Counted from the stretch's first letter, positions 6,975-16,670 are shown. The stretch: 64,000 nt of DNA from Flavobacterium foetidum (GCF_004634245.1 NZ_SJTF01000019.1:26602-90601); one strand, 5' to 3'. Notes: generated by a model not told the origin, from the sequence alone. Program-made: numbers and translations.

Positions 6975-9329
6975 ATGATTTTTCTGAAAAAGCCTATCTA
7001 TTATCTAACACTATTATTAGCACTTTTTTATTCGCAGCAACACTTTTCGCAAGAAAGCAAATCTCCTAAAAAAGAAAACTCAGGCCGATTGTTCAATGAT
7101 ACTACAGCAACCGACAGCGATTATCTGATGGCTATCGAAAAAGCTGGAGAAGTTTTAGAATCTGCCTATAACGATACCGATTTTGAAGGCGGCACACATC
7201 ATCTTTTTGGAGACATGAAGCGCACCGAAAGCAAACTCGAACTCATCTTAGCGAGTTTAAAAGGCGCAAACCCGAATGTTCGAAATCAGCAAATGTACCG
7301 TTTGGTTCTGCAAGAAATTCAGCATGAGCTAAATGAGCAGAACACCGCAATCAATGCGCGAAACTTAATACTGGAAAAGATTAAAAAACGTGTCATCGAC
7401 CTTCGAAAAGACAAGACTTTAATCACTCTACTTAGAGATACCATCCGTCGTAAACAATTCAAAAAAGAATTTGCAGACCTTAGAAAAAGATATCTGGCTA
7501 CAGACAGCCTAATGACTGAAAATCAAGGAATACTTAACACAAAAAAAAGGCTTACGGTACAACGAAAAATTGCCGTTTCCAACGCTTTGGTTACTGTTGA
7601 AGGAAAACTGGAAAAATCGGGTGTGAATATCTTCAAAAAAGAATATCCATCTTTGTGGCAACTCGGCGATTCTGCTATAAAGAAAAAAGTGACGCATAAT
7701 ATAAAAGCTAAAGTAATCATTGAAGAAAATGTAGCAGCTTATTATCTAGGTTACAAAGCTGGCGGACTTATTACTTTATGTTTCTTTATGGGACTTTTGT
7801 TCTGGTATATTTCGAGAAACATCAAATTACTAAAAACTAAAAACAGTTTTGAGAATCTTTCACAGTTTAATTTTAAATATTTGAACAGAGGTGTTCTCAT
7901 TCCGGTTGTCGTTATCGGACTAAACATTGCAGTAGTAAGCAATCTATATGCACCTGCCCTGTTTTTAGAGTTAATTCAGCTCATCTTATTGGCGGCTTTA
8001 ACAGTATTGTTCAAAAACAAATGGTCGGGTGTCGCAATGCGCAACTGGCTTTTGCTTTTAGGATTATTTTTTGCGCTTTGTTTCCTAGATTTATTCATTA
8101 CCGTCGGATTAGTGCAACGTTGCGCCTTTGTTGTAATCAATATCTTCGGAATTCGATACGGACTAGTACAAATCAAGACCTTAAAAGAACAGCTTTATAT
8201 CAAAGGATTCTTCAAATGGGCTAGCATCATTTTTATAGGTTTGAATGCCTTATCCATTATTTTTAATTTATTTGGACGAGTTTCACTTTCAAACATGCTT
8301 AGTATAACTGCTTTTATATCATTAACTCAAATTGTTGCTTTAAGTGTTTTACTGAAGATTATCTTAGAAATCATCCTTCTTCAAATTTACACCACAAGAG
8401 TAAAACGAGGCATTGAGAAAATGTTTGATTACGAAAGTTTGTCAGACACTCTGAAAAAACCATTTATCATAGTAATCAGTTATATGTGGCTGATTGTAAT
8501 TGCATCTAATTTAAACATTTGGGAGTCCCTCCGTGCTTCGTTACAAAAAATCTTAATCCATCCCAATACAATCGGAAGCATTACTTTTACTTTAGAAAAC
8601 GTTGTTCTGTTTTTCATAATCATTTGGGCGGCGCACCTGCTTCAAAATTATGTGGCGTACTTTTTTGGCGAAATTGACGATGAAAACGAAGAAAACATTA
8701 ATAAAAGACAGCATTCAAAACTTCTTATCACAAGGCTTATCGTCTTAATAAGCGGTTATCTTCTGGCTGTGGCCGCTTCGGGAATGCCTTTGGACAAATT
8801 GAGCATTCTTCTTGGAGCGCTGGGTGTTGGTGTCGGACTCGGACTTCAGAATATCGTCAACAATTTTGTTTCGGGTATCATTTTGATTTTTGACAAACCT
8901 ATCCAAATCGGAGATGTTGTTGAAATCAGTTCAGAATCAGGCCGCGTGAAGTCTATGGGACTAAGAACTACCAAAATCAATGCGCCAAATGGTGCCGAAA
9001 TTATTATTCCGAACGGTAACTTATTATCGCAGAATATCACCAACTGGACTTATACAGATAATTATAAACTTGTAGAAGTCACATTCGAGATTACCGGCGA
9101 AACCGTACCAGAAGAAATAAACACCATTGTAAACGAGACTCTTGCCAATCTGCAATTGGTCAACAGCGCAAAACCATCGCAGATCTATTACAGTGCTATT
9201 TCTCAAGGAAAATACAAACTCCTTATAAAATTCTGGTGCAGCATTTACCGTACTGAAGAAACAATAAGCAGCGCGCGCCAGGAACTGTATAATAGTTTTA
9301 AAGACAAAGGCCTTACTTTCTCAAGCTAG
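6975..9329 (+). CDS. Large mechanosensitive channel of the MscS family
   Basis: 784 residues, far longer than E. coli MscS (286) and closer to the MscK/MscM class. A signal peptide (residues 1-25, ending QQHFSQ) is followed by a 230-residue charged, helical periplasmic domain. About eleven hydrophobic helices then run from residue 255 to 655. The MscS pore and upper beta domain follow (LSILLGALGVGVGLGLQN, then VSGIILIFDKPIQIGDVVEI) and a cytoplasmic C-terminal vestibule. It acts in the inner membrane, releasing solutes on hypo-osmotic shock. A strong terminator directly after the stop and a candidate promoter before it suggest a single-gene unit. A second, shorter MscS protein is encoded at 62033-63799. 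Confidence 0.92.
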   Translation: MIFLKKPIYYLTLLLALFYSQQHFSQESKSPKKENSGRLFNDTTATDSDYLMAIEKAGEVLESAYNDTDFEGGTHHLFGDMKRTESKLELILASLKGANPNVRNQQMYRLVLQEIQHELNEQNTAINARNLILEKIKKRVIDLRKDKTLITLLRDTIRRKQFKKEFADLRKRYLATDSLMTENQGILNTKKRLTVQRKIAVSNALVTVEGKLEKSGVNIFKKEYPSLWQLGDSAIKKKVTHNIKAKVIIEENVAAYYLGYKAGGLITLCFFMGLLFWYISRNIKLLKTKNSFENLSQFNFKYLNRGVLIPVVVIGLNIAVVSNLYAPALFLELIQLILLAALTVLFKNKWSGVAMRNWLLLLGLFFALCFLDLFITVGLVQRCAFVVINIFGIRYGLVQIKTLKEQLYIKGFFKWASIIFIGLNALSIIFNLFGRVSLSNMLSITAFISLTQIVALSVLLKIILEIILLQIYTTRVKRGIEKMFDYESLSDTLKKPFIIVISYMWLIVIASNLNIWESLRASLQKILIHPNTIGSITFTLENVVLFFIIIWAAHLLQNYVAYFFGEIDDENEENINKRQHSKLLITRLIVLISGYLLAVAASGMPLDKLSILLGALGVGVGLGLQNIVNNFVSGIILIFDKPIQIGDVVEISSESGRVKSMGLRTTKINAPNGAEIIIPNGNLLSQNITNWTYTDNYKLVEVTFEITGETVPEEINTIVNETLANLQLVNSAKPSQIYYSAISQGKYKLLIKFWCSIYRTEETISSARQELYNSFKDKGLTFSS

Positions 9330-9335
9330 ACTATA

Positions 9336-9376
9336 AAAAAGCGATAACTAAAGATTTTGTTGGTTATCGCTTTTTT
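9336..9376 (+). terminator. Rho-independent terminator after the MscS gene
   Basis: AGCGATAAC (9340-9348) pairs with GTTATCGCT (9363-9371), flanked by A and T tracts (TTTTTT after the stem). Confidence 0.85.
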
Positions 9377-9649
9377 GTTTTATTGAATTATGATTTAGTT
9401 CTTAAATTTTTTTATTCATATTTTAAATATTTTAAGACATCAATTTTTGTTACCTGATATGCTTTTGTTAAAACAATAGTTTAAACTTAACAAAAAAACG
9501 AAAACAGAAATACACTTTTTGAAATCTGTTTAATCGAAAACTAAGCAACTACCTGCGAATATTATAAAATAACGAAATATATTTTGTAAATAAAAGTCGG
9601 CGCAAATTAACGAACTTTATCAGCTATAGACTTCTAATAAATCAATTCT
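9377..9649. other. Non-coding AT-rich gap
   Basis: With the preceding terminator this makes a 320-base gap. No gene, RNA or clear repeat was seen. It should hold the promoter of the GH130 gene; the best -7-like string, TATATTTTG near 9579, has one base too many. Confidence 0.5.
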
Positions 9650-10708
9650 ATGAGCGATATTGCAAAACGATTTCCAGAAAATCCGCTATTGATGCCTAAA
9701 GATCTTCGGTCGAGTACCAGTGATCTGCAGATTATTAGCCTTTTGAATCCCGGAGTTTTTACCTTTGAGAACAAAATCTGGCTCATTGTGAGAGTGGCAG
9801 AAAGTATAGCGCAAAAAGAAGGCGTGATTTTTTTTCCTGTAGTTAATGAACTAGGAAAAGTCGAAATTATCGAAATACCGTTAAACGACCCTGACTTAAT
9901 TGCTAATGATGCCCGTGTAATTCAGTACAAAGGTTTAGATTATTTGACTACATTATCTCATTTAAGATTAGTTTGCAGCGATGACGGAATTCATTTTTAT
10001 GAACCGGAAAATCATAATTCGTTGATGGGAATCGGAAATTTAGAGCAATACGGAATAGAAGACTGCAGAGTCAGTAAAATTGATGAAACTTTTTACCTTA
10101 CTTATACAGCAGTTTCGTCTAGTGGCGTGGGCGTTGGGTTGAGAACCACAAAAGACTGGAAAAACTTTGAAAGCAAAGGAATGATTTTTCCTCCTCACAA
10201 TAAAGATTGTGCTATTTTTGAAGAAAAGATTAACGGAAAGTTTTATGCGCTGCATCGTCCGTCTAGCCCACAAATTGGTGGGAATTACATCTGGCTTTCA
10301 GATTCTCCCGACGGAGTTCATTGGGGAAACCATCAATATCTAGTAGGAACACGAAAAGGACTATGGGACAGCGCAAGAGTTGGCGCAGGCGCCGCTCCTA
10401 TTAAAACTGACGCCGGTTGGCTTGAAATTTATCACGGAGCCAATGCCGAACATCAATATTGCTTAGGTGCCTTTTTAATGGATATCGAAGACCCATCAAA
10501 AGTTATTGCAAGAACGCTGGAACCCATCATGGTTCCGACAGAAAACTACGAACTCAGCGGTTTCTTTGGTTATGTCGTTTTTACCAATGGTCATATAGTC
10601 GATGGTGATAAACTCACAATTTATTACGGCGCTGCAGATGAATTTGTCTGTGGAACTCATTTCTCGATTAAAGAAATACTGTCAAAACTTGATTATGCAG
10701 CGAAATAA
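9650..10708 (+). CDS. GH130-family glycosidase or phosphorylase
   Basis: 352 residues without a signal peptide, so cytoplasmic. The five-bladed beta-propeller pattern of GH130 (old DUF377) is visible: PGVFTFENKIWLIVRV near the N-terminus, GIEDCRVSKIDETFYLTYTA in the middle, and later LHRPSS, GLWDSARVGAG and WLEIYHGA. Characterised GH130 enzymes phosphorolyse or hydrolyse beta-mannosides, releasing mannose-1-phosphate. Exact specificity cannot be read here. The gene stands alone between two terminators and is not part of a polysaccharide locus, so a role in mannan or N-glycan breakdown is only suggested. Confidence 0.88.
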   Translation: MSDIAKRFPENPLLMPKDLRSSTSDLQIISLLNPGVFTFENKIWLIVRVAESIAQKEGVIFFPVVNELGKVEIIEIPLNDPDLIANDARVIQYKGLDYLTTLSHLRLVCSDDGIHFYEPENHNSLMGIGNLEQYGIEDCRVSKIDETFYLTYTAVSSSGVGVGLRTTKDWKNFESKGMIFPPHNKDCAIFEEKINGKFYALHRPSSPQIGGNYIWLSDSPDGVHWGNHQYLVGTRKGLWDSARVGAGAAPIKTDAGWLEIYHGANAEHQYCLGAFLMDIEDPSKVIARTLEPIMVPTENYELSGFFGYVVFTNGHIVDGDKLTIYYGAADEFVCGTHFSIKEILSKLDYAAK

Positions 10709-10726
10709 AATTTTAAAATACTTTGA

Positions 10727-10764
10727 AAGAGCCTTTAACTTAAAATTAGTTAAGGGCTTTTTTG
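10727..10764 (+). terminator. Rho-independent terminator after the GH130 gene
   Basis: AGCCTTTAACT (10730-10740) pairs with AGTTAAGGGCT (10748-10758), with one G-T pair, and TTTTTT follows. Confidence 0.85.
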
Positions 10765-10934
10765 TTTTTACCAAAACACCTAACTCAGAATCAATTCATT
10801 TTTTTTGAAATAAAGTTAATCCAAGTTGAAATTCACGAAATATAACCAATAATTTTAGATGAAATTATTATATTTAATTGATTTTCAGTCATTTTACACA
10901 AAGGCACGAAAGTTGGCTATAACATTAACCAAAA

Positions 10935-11483
10935 ATGCAAAAGATGCTCCACATAGAAAATACAGGCCTAATTTTAATTGATGTACAAGGTAAACTTGCA
11001 CGGATTGTAAACGAAAGTGAGATATTAATTTCAAATCTGCAGAAACTTATTCGTGGCTGTCAGATTCTCTCGCTTCCTATTATTTGGGCAGAACAGAATC
11101 CGAAAGGACTTGGCGATACAGTTCCAGAAATTAGAGAACTTTTAAAAAATCAAACTCCAATCGAAAAATATTCTTTTGACGCTTTTGAAAATCAAGAATT
11201 CAAAGAAGCAGTCTTAAAAACCAAAAGAAAGCAATGGATTGTCTGCGGTATTGAGAGTCATATCTGCGTGTACCAAACCATTCGTGGATTACTGGATAAT
11301 GATTTTGAAGTAGAAATTGCTGCCGACTGTGTTTCTTCTCGATCAAAAGAAAATTCTAAAATGGCTTTAGCAAAATTACAAAAATGTGGCGCATCGCTTA
11401 CCAGTGTTGAAATGTGTTTGTATGAATTGATGAAAAATTCCAAAAATCAAAAATTTAAAGAAATTCTAAACCTAATCAAATAA
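10935..11483 (+). CDS. Isochorismatase-family cysteine hydrolase
   Basis: 182 residues, cytoplasmic. The family triad is visible: Asp16 in ILIDVQGK, Lys78 in IEKYSFDAF and Cys111 in WIVCGIESHICVYQT, with the usual cis-peptide GI just before the cysteine. Relatives hydrolyse isochorismate, nicotinamide or other amides; the set here is the generic one (YcaC-like hydrolases), so the substrate is open. The alpha/beta hydrolase gene starts 7 bases downstream and is surely co-transcribed. The two may act on the same small amide or ester, but that is inference. Confidence 0.88.
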   Translation: MQKMLHIENTGLILIDVQGKLARIVNESEILISNLQKLIRGCQILSLPIIWAEQNPKGLGDTVPEIRELLKNQTPIEKYSFDAFENQEFKEAVLKTKRKQWIVCGIESHICVYQTIRGLLDNDFEVEIAADCVSSRSKENSKMALAKLQKCGASLTSVEMCLYELMKNSKNQKFKEILNLIK

Positions 11484-11490
11484 AATAATC

Positions 11491-12261
11491 ATGGCAAAAT
11501 CTAAAACAATAGTACTTATTCATGGAAATTTTGTGAATCATGATACTTGGCAAGAATGGAAAAACTATTACGAACAAAAAGGCTATACGGTTTATGCCCC
11601 CGCAAATCCCGGACATGATGGAAATCCTGCCGAATTAAGAGTAAAAGCACATCCCAAACTTACAAGTACGGGATTTATAGATGTTGTGGAAAATATCAAT
11701 ACACTCTTAAAAACACTTCCCGAAAAACCATTGATTATCGGACATTCTATGGCTGGAATGGCAGTATTGAAATTAATAGAAATGGATAAGGCAGCTGCTG
11801 GTGTAAGCATTGACGGAGCGCCTCCAAAAAACGTTTTTCCGCCTTTTCAGACTTTAAAAACGGTAATTCCTGCCTTTGGATTTTTCTCTTTTAATAAGTA
11901 TTTTATGGGAAGCAGAAAATGGTATGACTATGCTTTTTTTAATACGATACCGGAATCGGAAAAGAGAAATTCGTTTGAAAAATTTGCTGTACCAGAAAGT
12001 TACAAAGTAAGCCGTGAGCTGGTGCTTAATTCTTTTTCGAATATTGATTTCAAAAAACCTCATGCGCCACTTTTGTTCATTGGCGGTGGAAACGATCATA
12101 TTTTTCCGCCTTCTCTTACCAAAACCATTGCTAGCAAATACAGAGATGCAAACAGTAAAGTGGAACTAAAAATATTTGAAGGAAAAAGCCATTTCATTTG
12201 CGGAGAACCCGGCTGGCAAAATGTTGCCGATTATATATTGCAATGGTACGAAGCGCTTTAG
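11491..12261 (+). CDS. Alpha/beta-hydrolase
   Basis: 256 residues, no signal peptide. It has the HGNFVNHDTW oxyanion segment (residues 11-20), the nucleophile elbow GHSMAG with Ser86, an acid in GGGNDHIFPP and the catalytic histidine in GKSHFICGEPGW. It fits the general alpha/beta-hydrolase fold of esterases and lactonases. The central lid (about 115-165) is aromatic and basic. It lies 7 bases after the isochorismatase-like gene in a two-gene operon. The native substrate is unknown. Confidence 0.9.
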   Translation: MAKSKTIVLIHGNFVNHDTWQEWKNYYEQKGYTVYAPANPGHDGNPAELRVKAHPKLTSTGFIDVVENINTLLKTLPEKPLIIGHSMAGMAVLKLIEMDKAAAGVSIDGAPPKNVFPPFQTLKTVIPAFGFFSFNKYFMGSRKWYDYAFFNTIPESEKRNSFEKFAVPESYKVSRELVLNSFSNIDFKKPHAPLLFIGGGNDHIFPPSLTKTIASKYRDANSKVELKIFEGKSHFICGEPGWQNVADYILQWYEAL

Positions 12262-12393
12262 AGGCATCAATTAAAAAATGCAGAAAGATGAGGGTTAAGA
12301 TGAAATTCTTGACCTTTTTATTCTTTTTATGGGAATATACTGTCACAGTTTGTCCTGAAATATTTCAGCCTTTTTAATTAACTTAGCAAATCA

Positions 12394-12414
12394 GATCTTT
12401 TACATTAAAAGATC
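12394..12414. repeat. Short perfect inverted repeat upstream of gnd
   Basis: GATCTTTT (12394-12401), a 5-base spacer, then AAAAGATC (12407-12414). No T tract follows, so it is not a normal terminator. It lies 118 bases before the gnd start and could be an operator or chance symmetry. Confidence 0.35.
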
Positions 12415-12532
12415 CGAAAAACAAACTGTCCACTAATTTTTTAAAGTTTTATAAAAGCCTAAACAACAACAAAATAGAATTTTATTTATTACAAAAAGAC
12501 AGTATCCTAAAAACTTAGTTAATTTAAAAATT

Positions 12533-13939
12533 ATGAGCACATTTGATTTTGGTATTGTCGGGCTCGGCGTAATGGGCCGAAACTTAATTTTAAACATTGC
12601 AAGTCATAAATTTGCAGCTGCAGGTTTAGATTTGGATACCGAAAAAGTAAATTCCCTAAAGCAGGAAGCCAATCCGGAACACACTATTGAAGCAACAACA
12701 GATGTTAAGCATTTTGTTGAATTAATCCAACGTCCAAGAGCGATTATGCTTTTGGTACCTGCAGGAAAACCAGTTGACAGCGCAATTCAGAGCCTTCTTC
12801 CTCATTTGGATCAGGGTGATATTATAATTGATGGCGGAAATACTTATTTTACAGACACCGACCGCAGATTCTTGGAATTATCTGAAAAAGGCATCCACTT
12901 TTTTGGAATGGGAATTTCTGGTGGTGAAAAAGGCGCTCGATTAGGTCCAAGTATGATGCCTGGTGGCGACAAAAAAGCTTATGAAAGATTACGACCGATT
13001 TTTGAAGCCATTGCGGCAAAAGTAGACGGCGAACCTTGTGTAGAATACCTTGGCAACGGATCGGCTGGAAACTATGTAAAAATGGTGCATAACGGAATCG
13101 AATACGGGATTATGCAACTTATTTCTGAAATTTACGACCTGATGAAACGCGGTTATAATCTGGATGAAGACACTATTCAGAAAACTTTTGAAGAGTGGAA
13201 TCAAACAGATTTAAAATCATACTTAATCGAAATTACAGGCCATATCCTTAAAGAAAAAGATCCAAGCGGCGTAAAGCTTATAAACCTGATTTCTGATTGG
13301 GCAAAATCTAAAGGAACAGGAAAATGGACCTCTCAGAACGCAATGGATCTGCAAGTACCAGTTCCAACCATCGATGCTGCCGTTGTAATGCGTGACATGT
13401 CCAAAAGCAAACCAGAAAGAATTGAAGCCTCAACAAAATTAATATGGAATCAAAAGCAAACAGCTGTCAATACTGACGAAGCTCTTAAATCGCTTAAAGA
13501 TGGATTATTCTTTTCGATTCTTATTACTTATGCACAAGGTCTTGCAATGCTTAAAACAGCTTCTAAAGAATACAACTACGAACTAAATTTGGAAACCGTT
13601 ACCAAAATATGGCGTGGAGGCTGTATCATTCGTGCAGTGATTTTGGAAGATTTTAGAAAAGCATTTACCGCAAACCCTGAACTGCCAAATATTCTTTTGG
13701 ATTCCAACATTGCCGCAAAAGCCAACCAAAGTCAGAAAGGAATACGAGACATTATACAATTTGCAGTACAAAACGGAATTCCAGCTACTGGCTTAATGAA
13801 CTCTCTAGCCTATTTTGATGCTTATAGATCTGAAAATCTTCCAACAAACTTAATTCAGGCACAGCGTGATTATTTCGGGGCACATACCTACGAACGTATT
13901 GATGCTCCAGGTGTTTTTCACACACAATGGAATGATTAA
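12533..13939 (+). CDS. gnd: 6-phosphogluconate dehydrogenase, decarboxylating
   Basis: 468 residues, the normal length. It oxidises 6-phosphogluconate to ribulose 5-phosphate and CO2 with NADP or NAD. The dinucleotide-binding loop GLGVMG lies at residues 10-15, followed by the substrate loop GISGGEKGARLGPSMMPGG and the family signature SKGTGKWTSQNA near 260. The C-terminal tail ends with FGAHTYERIDAPGVFHTQW, which is typical. It is the first gene of a three-gene operon with zwf (20-base gap) and pgl (5-base gap). The whole oxidative branch of the pentose phosphate pathway is therefore made together. The start is supported by the conserved STFDFGIVGLG beginning. Confidence 0.97.
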   Translation: MSTFDFGIVGLGVMGRNLILNIASHKFAAAGLDLDTEKVNSLKQEANPEHTIEATTDVKHFVELIQRPRAIMLLVPAGKPVDSAIQSLLPHLDQGDIIIDGGNTYFTDTDRRFLELSEKGIHFFGMGISGGEKGARLGPSMMPGGDKKAYERLRPIFEAIAAKVDGEPCVEYLGNGSAGNYVKMVHNGIEYGIMQLISEIYDLMKRGYNLDEDTIQKTFEEWNQTDLKSYLIEITGHILKEKDPSGVKLINLISDWAKSKGTGKWTSQNAMDLQVPVPTIDAAVVMRDMSKSKPERIEASTKLIWNQKQTAVNTDEALKSLKDGLFFSILITYAQGLAMLKTASKEYNYELNLETVTKIWRGGCIIRAVILEDFRKAFTANPELPNILLDSNIAAKANQSQKGIRDIIQFAVQNGIPATGLMNSLAYFDAYRSENLPTNLIQAQRDYFGAHTYERIDAPGVFHTQWND

Positions 13940-13959
13940 GCAACTTTAAGCGAAAATAA

Positions 13960-15471
13960 ATGAGTACAACTAAAAATATAAATCCGACCATCATCGTTAT
14001 TTTTGGAGCTTCTGGAGACTTGGCAAAAAGAAAGCTGTTCCCAGCATTCCAAAATTTATATCTAGATGGACGAATGCCCGAAAAATTTCAAATCATCGCT
14101 CTCGGAAGAGCTGAAAAGACAGATGAGGAATTTCACAATTACGTTTTAGAGAATCTAAATACATTTTCTAGAAAGGCGGCACACACAGACAATGATACCT
14201 ATAAATTTATTTCACATATCTCCTATTTGAGGCATGATATTGACAAAGAAGAATCGTACCAGGAATTAAACTCCAAATTAGAAAGCATCGATCAAGCTTT
14301 TGGTATTCGTGCCAATCGTTTGTTTTATCTTTCAATCGCGCCTTCTTTTATTACCACTATATCGGTTTATATCAAGAAAATTGGTCTTGCAGCCAATGTA
14401 AAACAAGACCGAATTATTATTGAAAAACCTTTTGGTTACGATAAAACTTCTGCCATTGCATTAAACGAAATGCTTTCACAGACTTTTAAAGAAGAGCAGA
14501 TTTATAGAATAGACCATTATTTAGGTAAAGAAACCGTTCAGAATATCTTGGCTTTCCGATTTGGGAACTCGATGTTTGAGCCTTTATGGAGTCGAAATTT
14601 CATTGATTTTGTTCAGATTACAGTAGCTGAAGAAGTTGGTGTTGAAGAAAGAGGTGGTTTCTATGAAGGAGTCGGAGCCCTAAAAGATATGATTCAGAAT
14701 CACTTGCTTCAGATTTTATGCATGACGGCCATGGAAGCGCCGGCATCTTTGAGCGCAGACGATATTCGAAACCGAAAAGCTGATGTCTTAAAATCGATTC
14801 GACGCATAAAACCAGAAGAAGTCGATCATTATATTGTAAGAGGCCAGTACGATGCAGGTTTCATAAAAGGAAATCCTGTAGCTGGTTATCGTCAGGATAA
14901 AGGAATTGCAGCCGATTCTAAAACAGAGACTTATGTTGCCATGAAGATTTACCTTGACAACTGGAGATGGCAAGGAGTTCCTTTTTATTTGCGAAGCGGT
15001 AAAAGAATGCAGGAAAAACAATCTTCCATAATTATTCAGTTTAAGCCGGTTCCGCATTCTACTTTTACCTACGGTTCTGAAGGCATGACACCAAACAGGC
15101 TAATCATCAATATACAGCCCGCTATGGATATCAAACTTCAGTTCATGACCAAAAATCCAGGACTCTCGTTATCTTTACGACCTGCAGAAATGGTTTTTGA
15201 TTATTTTTCATGTTCAACTATGTCTCCAGAAGCTTATGAAACGCTTCTTGCTGATGCTTTGGCAGGCGATCCTACGCTTTTTATGCGTTGGGATCAGGTA
15301 GAACAAGCTTGGGATGCTATTGATACGATACAGCAAGTATGGAAAAATACTGCACCAACAGATTTTCCTAACTACTCAGCAGGAAGCTGGGGACCAGAAG
15401 CCGCAAATGAGCTTCTTGCTCGTCAAGGGCATGCTTGGGTTTCCAATACTCCTGTTACTTTAAACGAATAA
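13960..15471 (+). CDS. zwf: Glucose-6-phosphate 1-dehydrogenase
   Basis: 503 residues, full length. The enzyme oxidises glucose 6-phosphate to 6-phosphogluconolactone, the entry step of the oxidative pentose phosphate pathway. The coenzyme loop GASGDLAKRK lies at residues 16-25, EKPFG near 155, and the active-site signature DHYLGKE at 185-191. The later conserved blocks (VPFYLRSGKRM and LRPAEMVFDY) are also present. No truncation or missing key residue was seen. It is the second gene of the gnd-zwf-pgl operon, with a 20-base gap before it and a 5-base gap after. Confidence 0.97.
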   Translation: MSTTKNINPTIIVIFGASGDLAKRKLFPAFQNLYLDGRMPEKFQIIALGRAEKTDEEFHNYVLENLNTFSRKAAHTDNDTYKFISHISYLRHDIDKEESYQELNSKLESIDQAFGIRANRLFYLSIAPSFITTISVYIKKIGLAANVKQDRIIIEKPFGYDKTSAIALNEMLSQTFKEEQIYRIDHYLGKETVQNILAFRFGNSMFEPLWSRNFIDFVQITVAEEVGVEERGGFYEGVGALKDMIQNHLLQILCMTAMEAPASLSADDIRNRKADVLKSIRRIKPEEVDHYIVRGQYDAGFIKGNPVAGYRQDKGIAADSKTETYVAMKIYLDNWRWQGVPFYLRSGKRMQEKQSSIIIQFKPVPHSTFTYGSEGMTPNRLIINIQPAMDIKLQFMTKNPGLSLSLRPAEMVFDYFSCSTMSPEAYETLLADALAGDPTLFMRWDQVEQAWDAIDTIQQVWKNTAPTDFPNYSAGSWGPEAANELLARQGHAWVSNTPVTLNE

Positions 15472-15476
15472 TTAAA

Positions 15477-16196
15477 ATGATACAGATATTTAAATCACTA
15501 GAAGAGCTTAATGAAAATGCTGCTACTATTTTTCTGACGGCAGCACAGAAAGCTATAGAAGAAAAAGGCCGTTTTACCGCGGTACTAACTGGAGGATCTT
15601 CGCCAGCGGGTCTTTACAAACTTTTAGCTTCAGAAACTTACAAATCAAAAATAGACTGGAGCAAAGTTTATATTTTTTGGGGCGATGAGCGATGGGTGCC
15701 TCTTGATAATGAATTGAGCAACGCCAAAATGTCTTTTGAAACATTTCTAAGCCATGTGCCGATTCCAAAAAACAATATTTTCCCGATGTATAGGGACGGA
15801 ATTTCCGCTACGGATTTTGCTGTAGAATATGAGAAATCTATTCGAAACATTCTCGGAGACGAAGGACAATTTGACCTGATTCTGCTCGGTATGGGAGATG
15901 ACGGCCACACGGCTTCTCTTTTTCCGGGTGAAGCTGTCTTACACGAAAAAACAAAATGGGTAGATGCTTATTGGCTTGCCCCTCAAAACATGCACCGAAT
16001 TACTTTAACTGCTCCTTTAATCAATAAAGCGGCTAAAATTATCGTAATTGCATTTGGAGAGAAAAAAGCTCCTGCGCTTAAAGAAGTTGCAGAAGGAGAT
16101 TACAATCCTGAAAAATATCCAATGCAGCTGATCAAACCGGTTTCGGGGCAATTATTATTCCTTGTCGATACCAAAGCGGCCGGAACAATGAGCTAA
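15477..16196 (+). CDS. pgl: 6-phosphogluconolactonase
   Basis: About 239 residues from ATG 15477 (MIQIFKSLEEL). The open frame reaches back to 15435, but that would overlap zwf and add an atypical leader, and the chosen start leaves a 5-base gap. The protein shows the SugarP_isomerase pattern of DevB-type lactonases: AVLTGGSSPAGLY near 37, WGDERWVP near 70 and LLGMGDDGHTASLFPG near 135. It hydrolyses 6-phosphogluconolactone and completes the set with zwf and gnd. A strong terminator follows directly, which fixes the operon end. Confidence 0.95.
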   Translation: MIQIFKSLEELNENAATIFLTAAQKAIEEKGRFTAVLTGGSSPAGLYKLLASETYKSKIDWSKVYIFWGDERWVPLDNELSNAKMSFETFLSHVPIPKNNIFPMYRDGISATDFAVEYEKSIRNILGDEGQFDLILLGMGDDGHTASLFPGEAVLHEKTKWVDAYWLAPQNMHRITLTAPLINKAAKIIVIAFGEKKAPALKEVAEGDYNPEKYPMQLIKPVSGQLLFLVDTKAAGTMS

Positions 16197-16216
16197 ATTT
16201 TGCTTTAAACAATTAT

Positions 16217-16254
16217 AAAAGCATGAAAGAATAATTGTCTTTCATGCTTTTTTT
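16217..16254 (+). terminator. Rho-independent terminator of the gnd-zwf-pgl operon
   Basis: AAAGCATGAAAGA (16218-16230) pairs with TCTTTCATGCTTT (16238-16250) around a 7-base loop, and a T tract follows. It is also readable on the minus strand for the convergent gene at 16268. Confidence 0.9.
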
Positions 16255-16267
16255 ATTTGTTTCAAAA

Positions 16268-16627
16268 TCAATTTAAAGGTTCAGATGCTTTCATTCGCAG
16301 ACAATGTTCTGATCCTAAATAAAGCGGATTTCCATGTTTTTCTGACCAAAAACCCTCGAGTATATCTTTTGTTATACATCTGTAAACCGCAACTCCTTTA
16401 TAGGTTCTATGGTCATCACCTTTGTAGCTGAAGTTGATCACCAGAATATTATCCTTAAAAAATCCGGTCCCTTTTTGTTTTTGTGTGTCATTAATAAGCC
16501 AGTCGGCCACAATTCGATTGTTTTTATCTAGTGAAAGGCTTAAAGTTCCTTTATAACTTATTGCGTTGCTTTCTTCCTGATTGCTTCCGAAAATTGAATA
16601 ATCTCCTATTAAATCTTGTATTGTCAT
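16268..16627 (-). CDS. Small hypothetical protein, probably a beta-barrel fold
   Basis: 119 residues, starting MTIQDLIGDYSIFGSN. No signal peptide is seen. The alternating pattern (YKGTLSLSLDKNNRIVADWLI, GTGFFKDNILVINFSYKG, YKGVAVYRCI, LEGFWSE) suggests a small antiparallel beta structure like lipocalin-like domains that report substrate turnover; this is inference. A good -7 box stands 35 bases upstream of the ATG, and a non-coding mobile element is inserted directly beyond it. Function is unknown. Confidence 0.75.
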   Translation of the reverse strand: MTIQDLIGDYSIFGSNQEESNAISYKGTLSLSLDKNNRIVADWLINDTQKQKGTGFFKDNILVINFSYKGDDHRTYKGVAVYRCITKDILEGFWSEKHGNPLYLGSEHCLRMKASEPLN

Positions 16628-16662
16628 TTATTTTACTGAAAATTCAGAATTTTAAGAAAACG

Positions 16663-16670
16663 CAAATTTA
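16663..16670 (-). promoter_or_regulatory. Candidate -7 box for the gene at 16268-16627
   Basis: The plus strand reads CAAATTTA, which is TAAATTTG on the minus strand, an exact TAnnTTTG match 35 bases before the ATG. The direct repeat flanking the mobile element begins 2 bases further out. Confidence 0.5.

Noticed and set aside
15435..15476. Upstream start for pgl overlapping zwf
   Set aside because: It adds 14 residues unlike the family and overlaps zwf; ATG 15477 leaves a normal 5-base gap.
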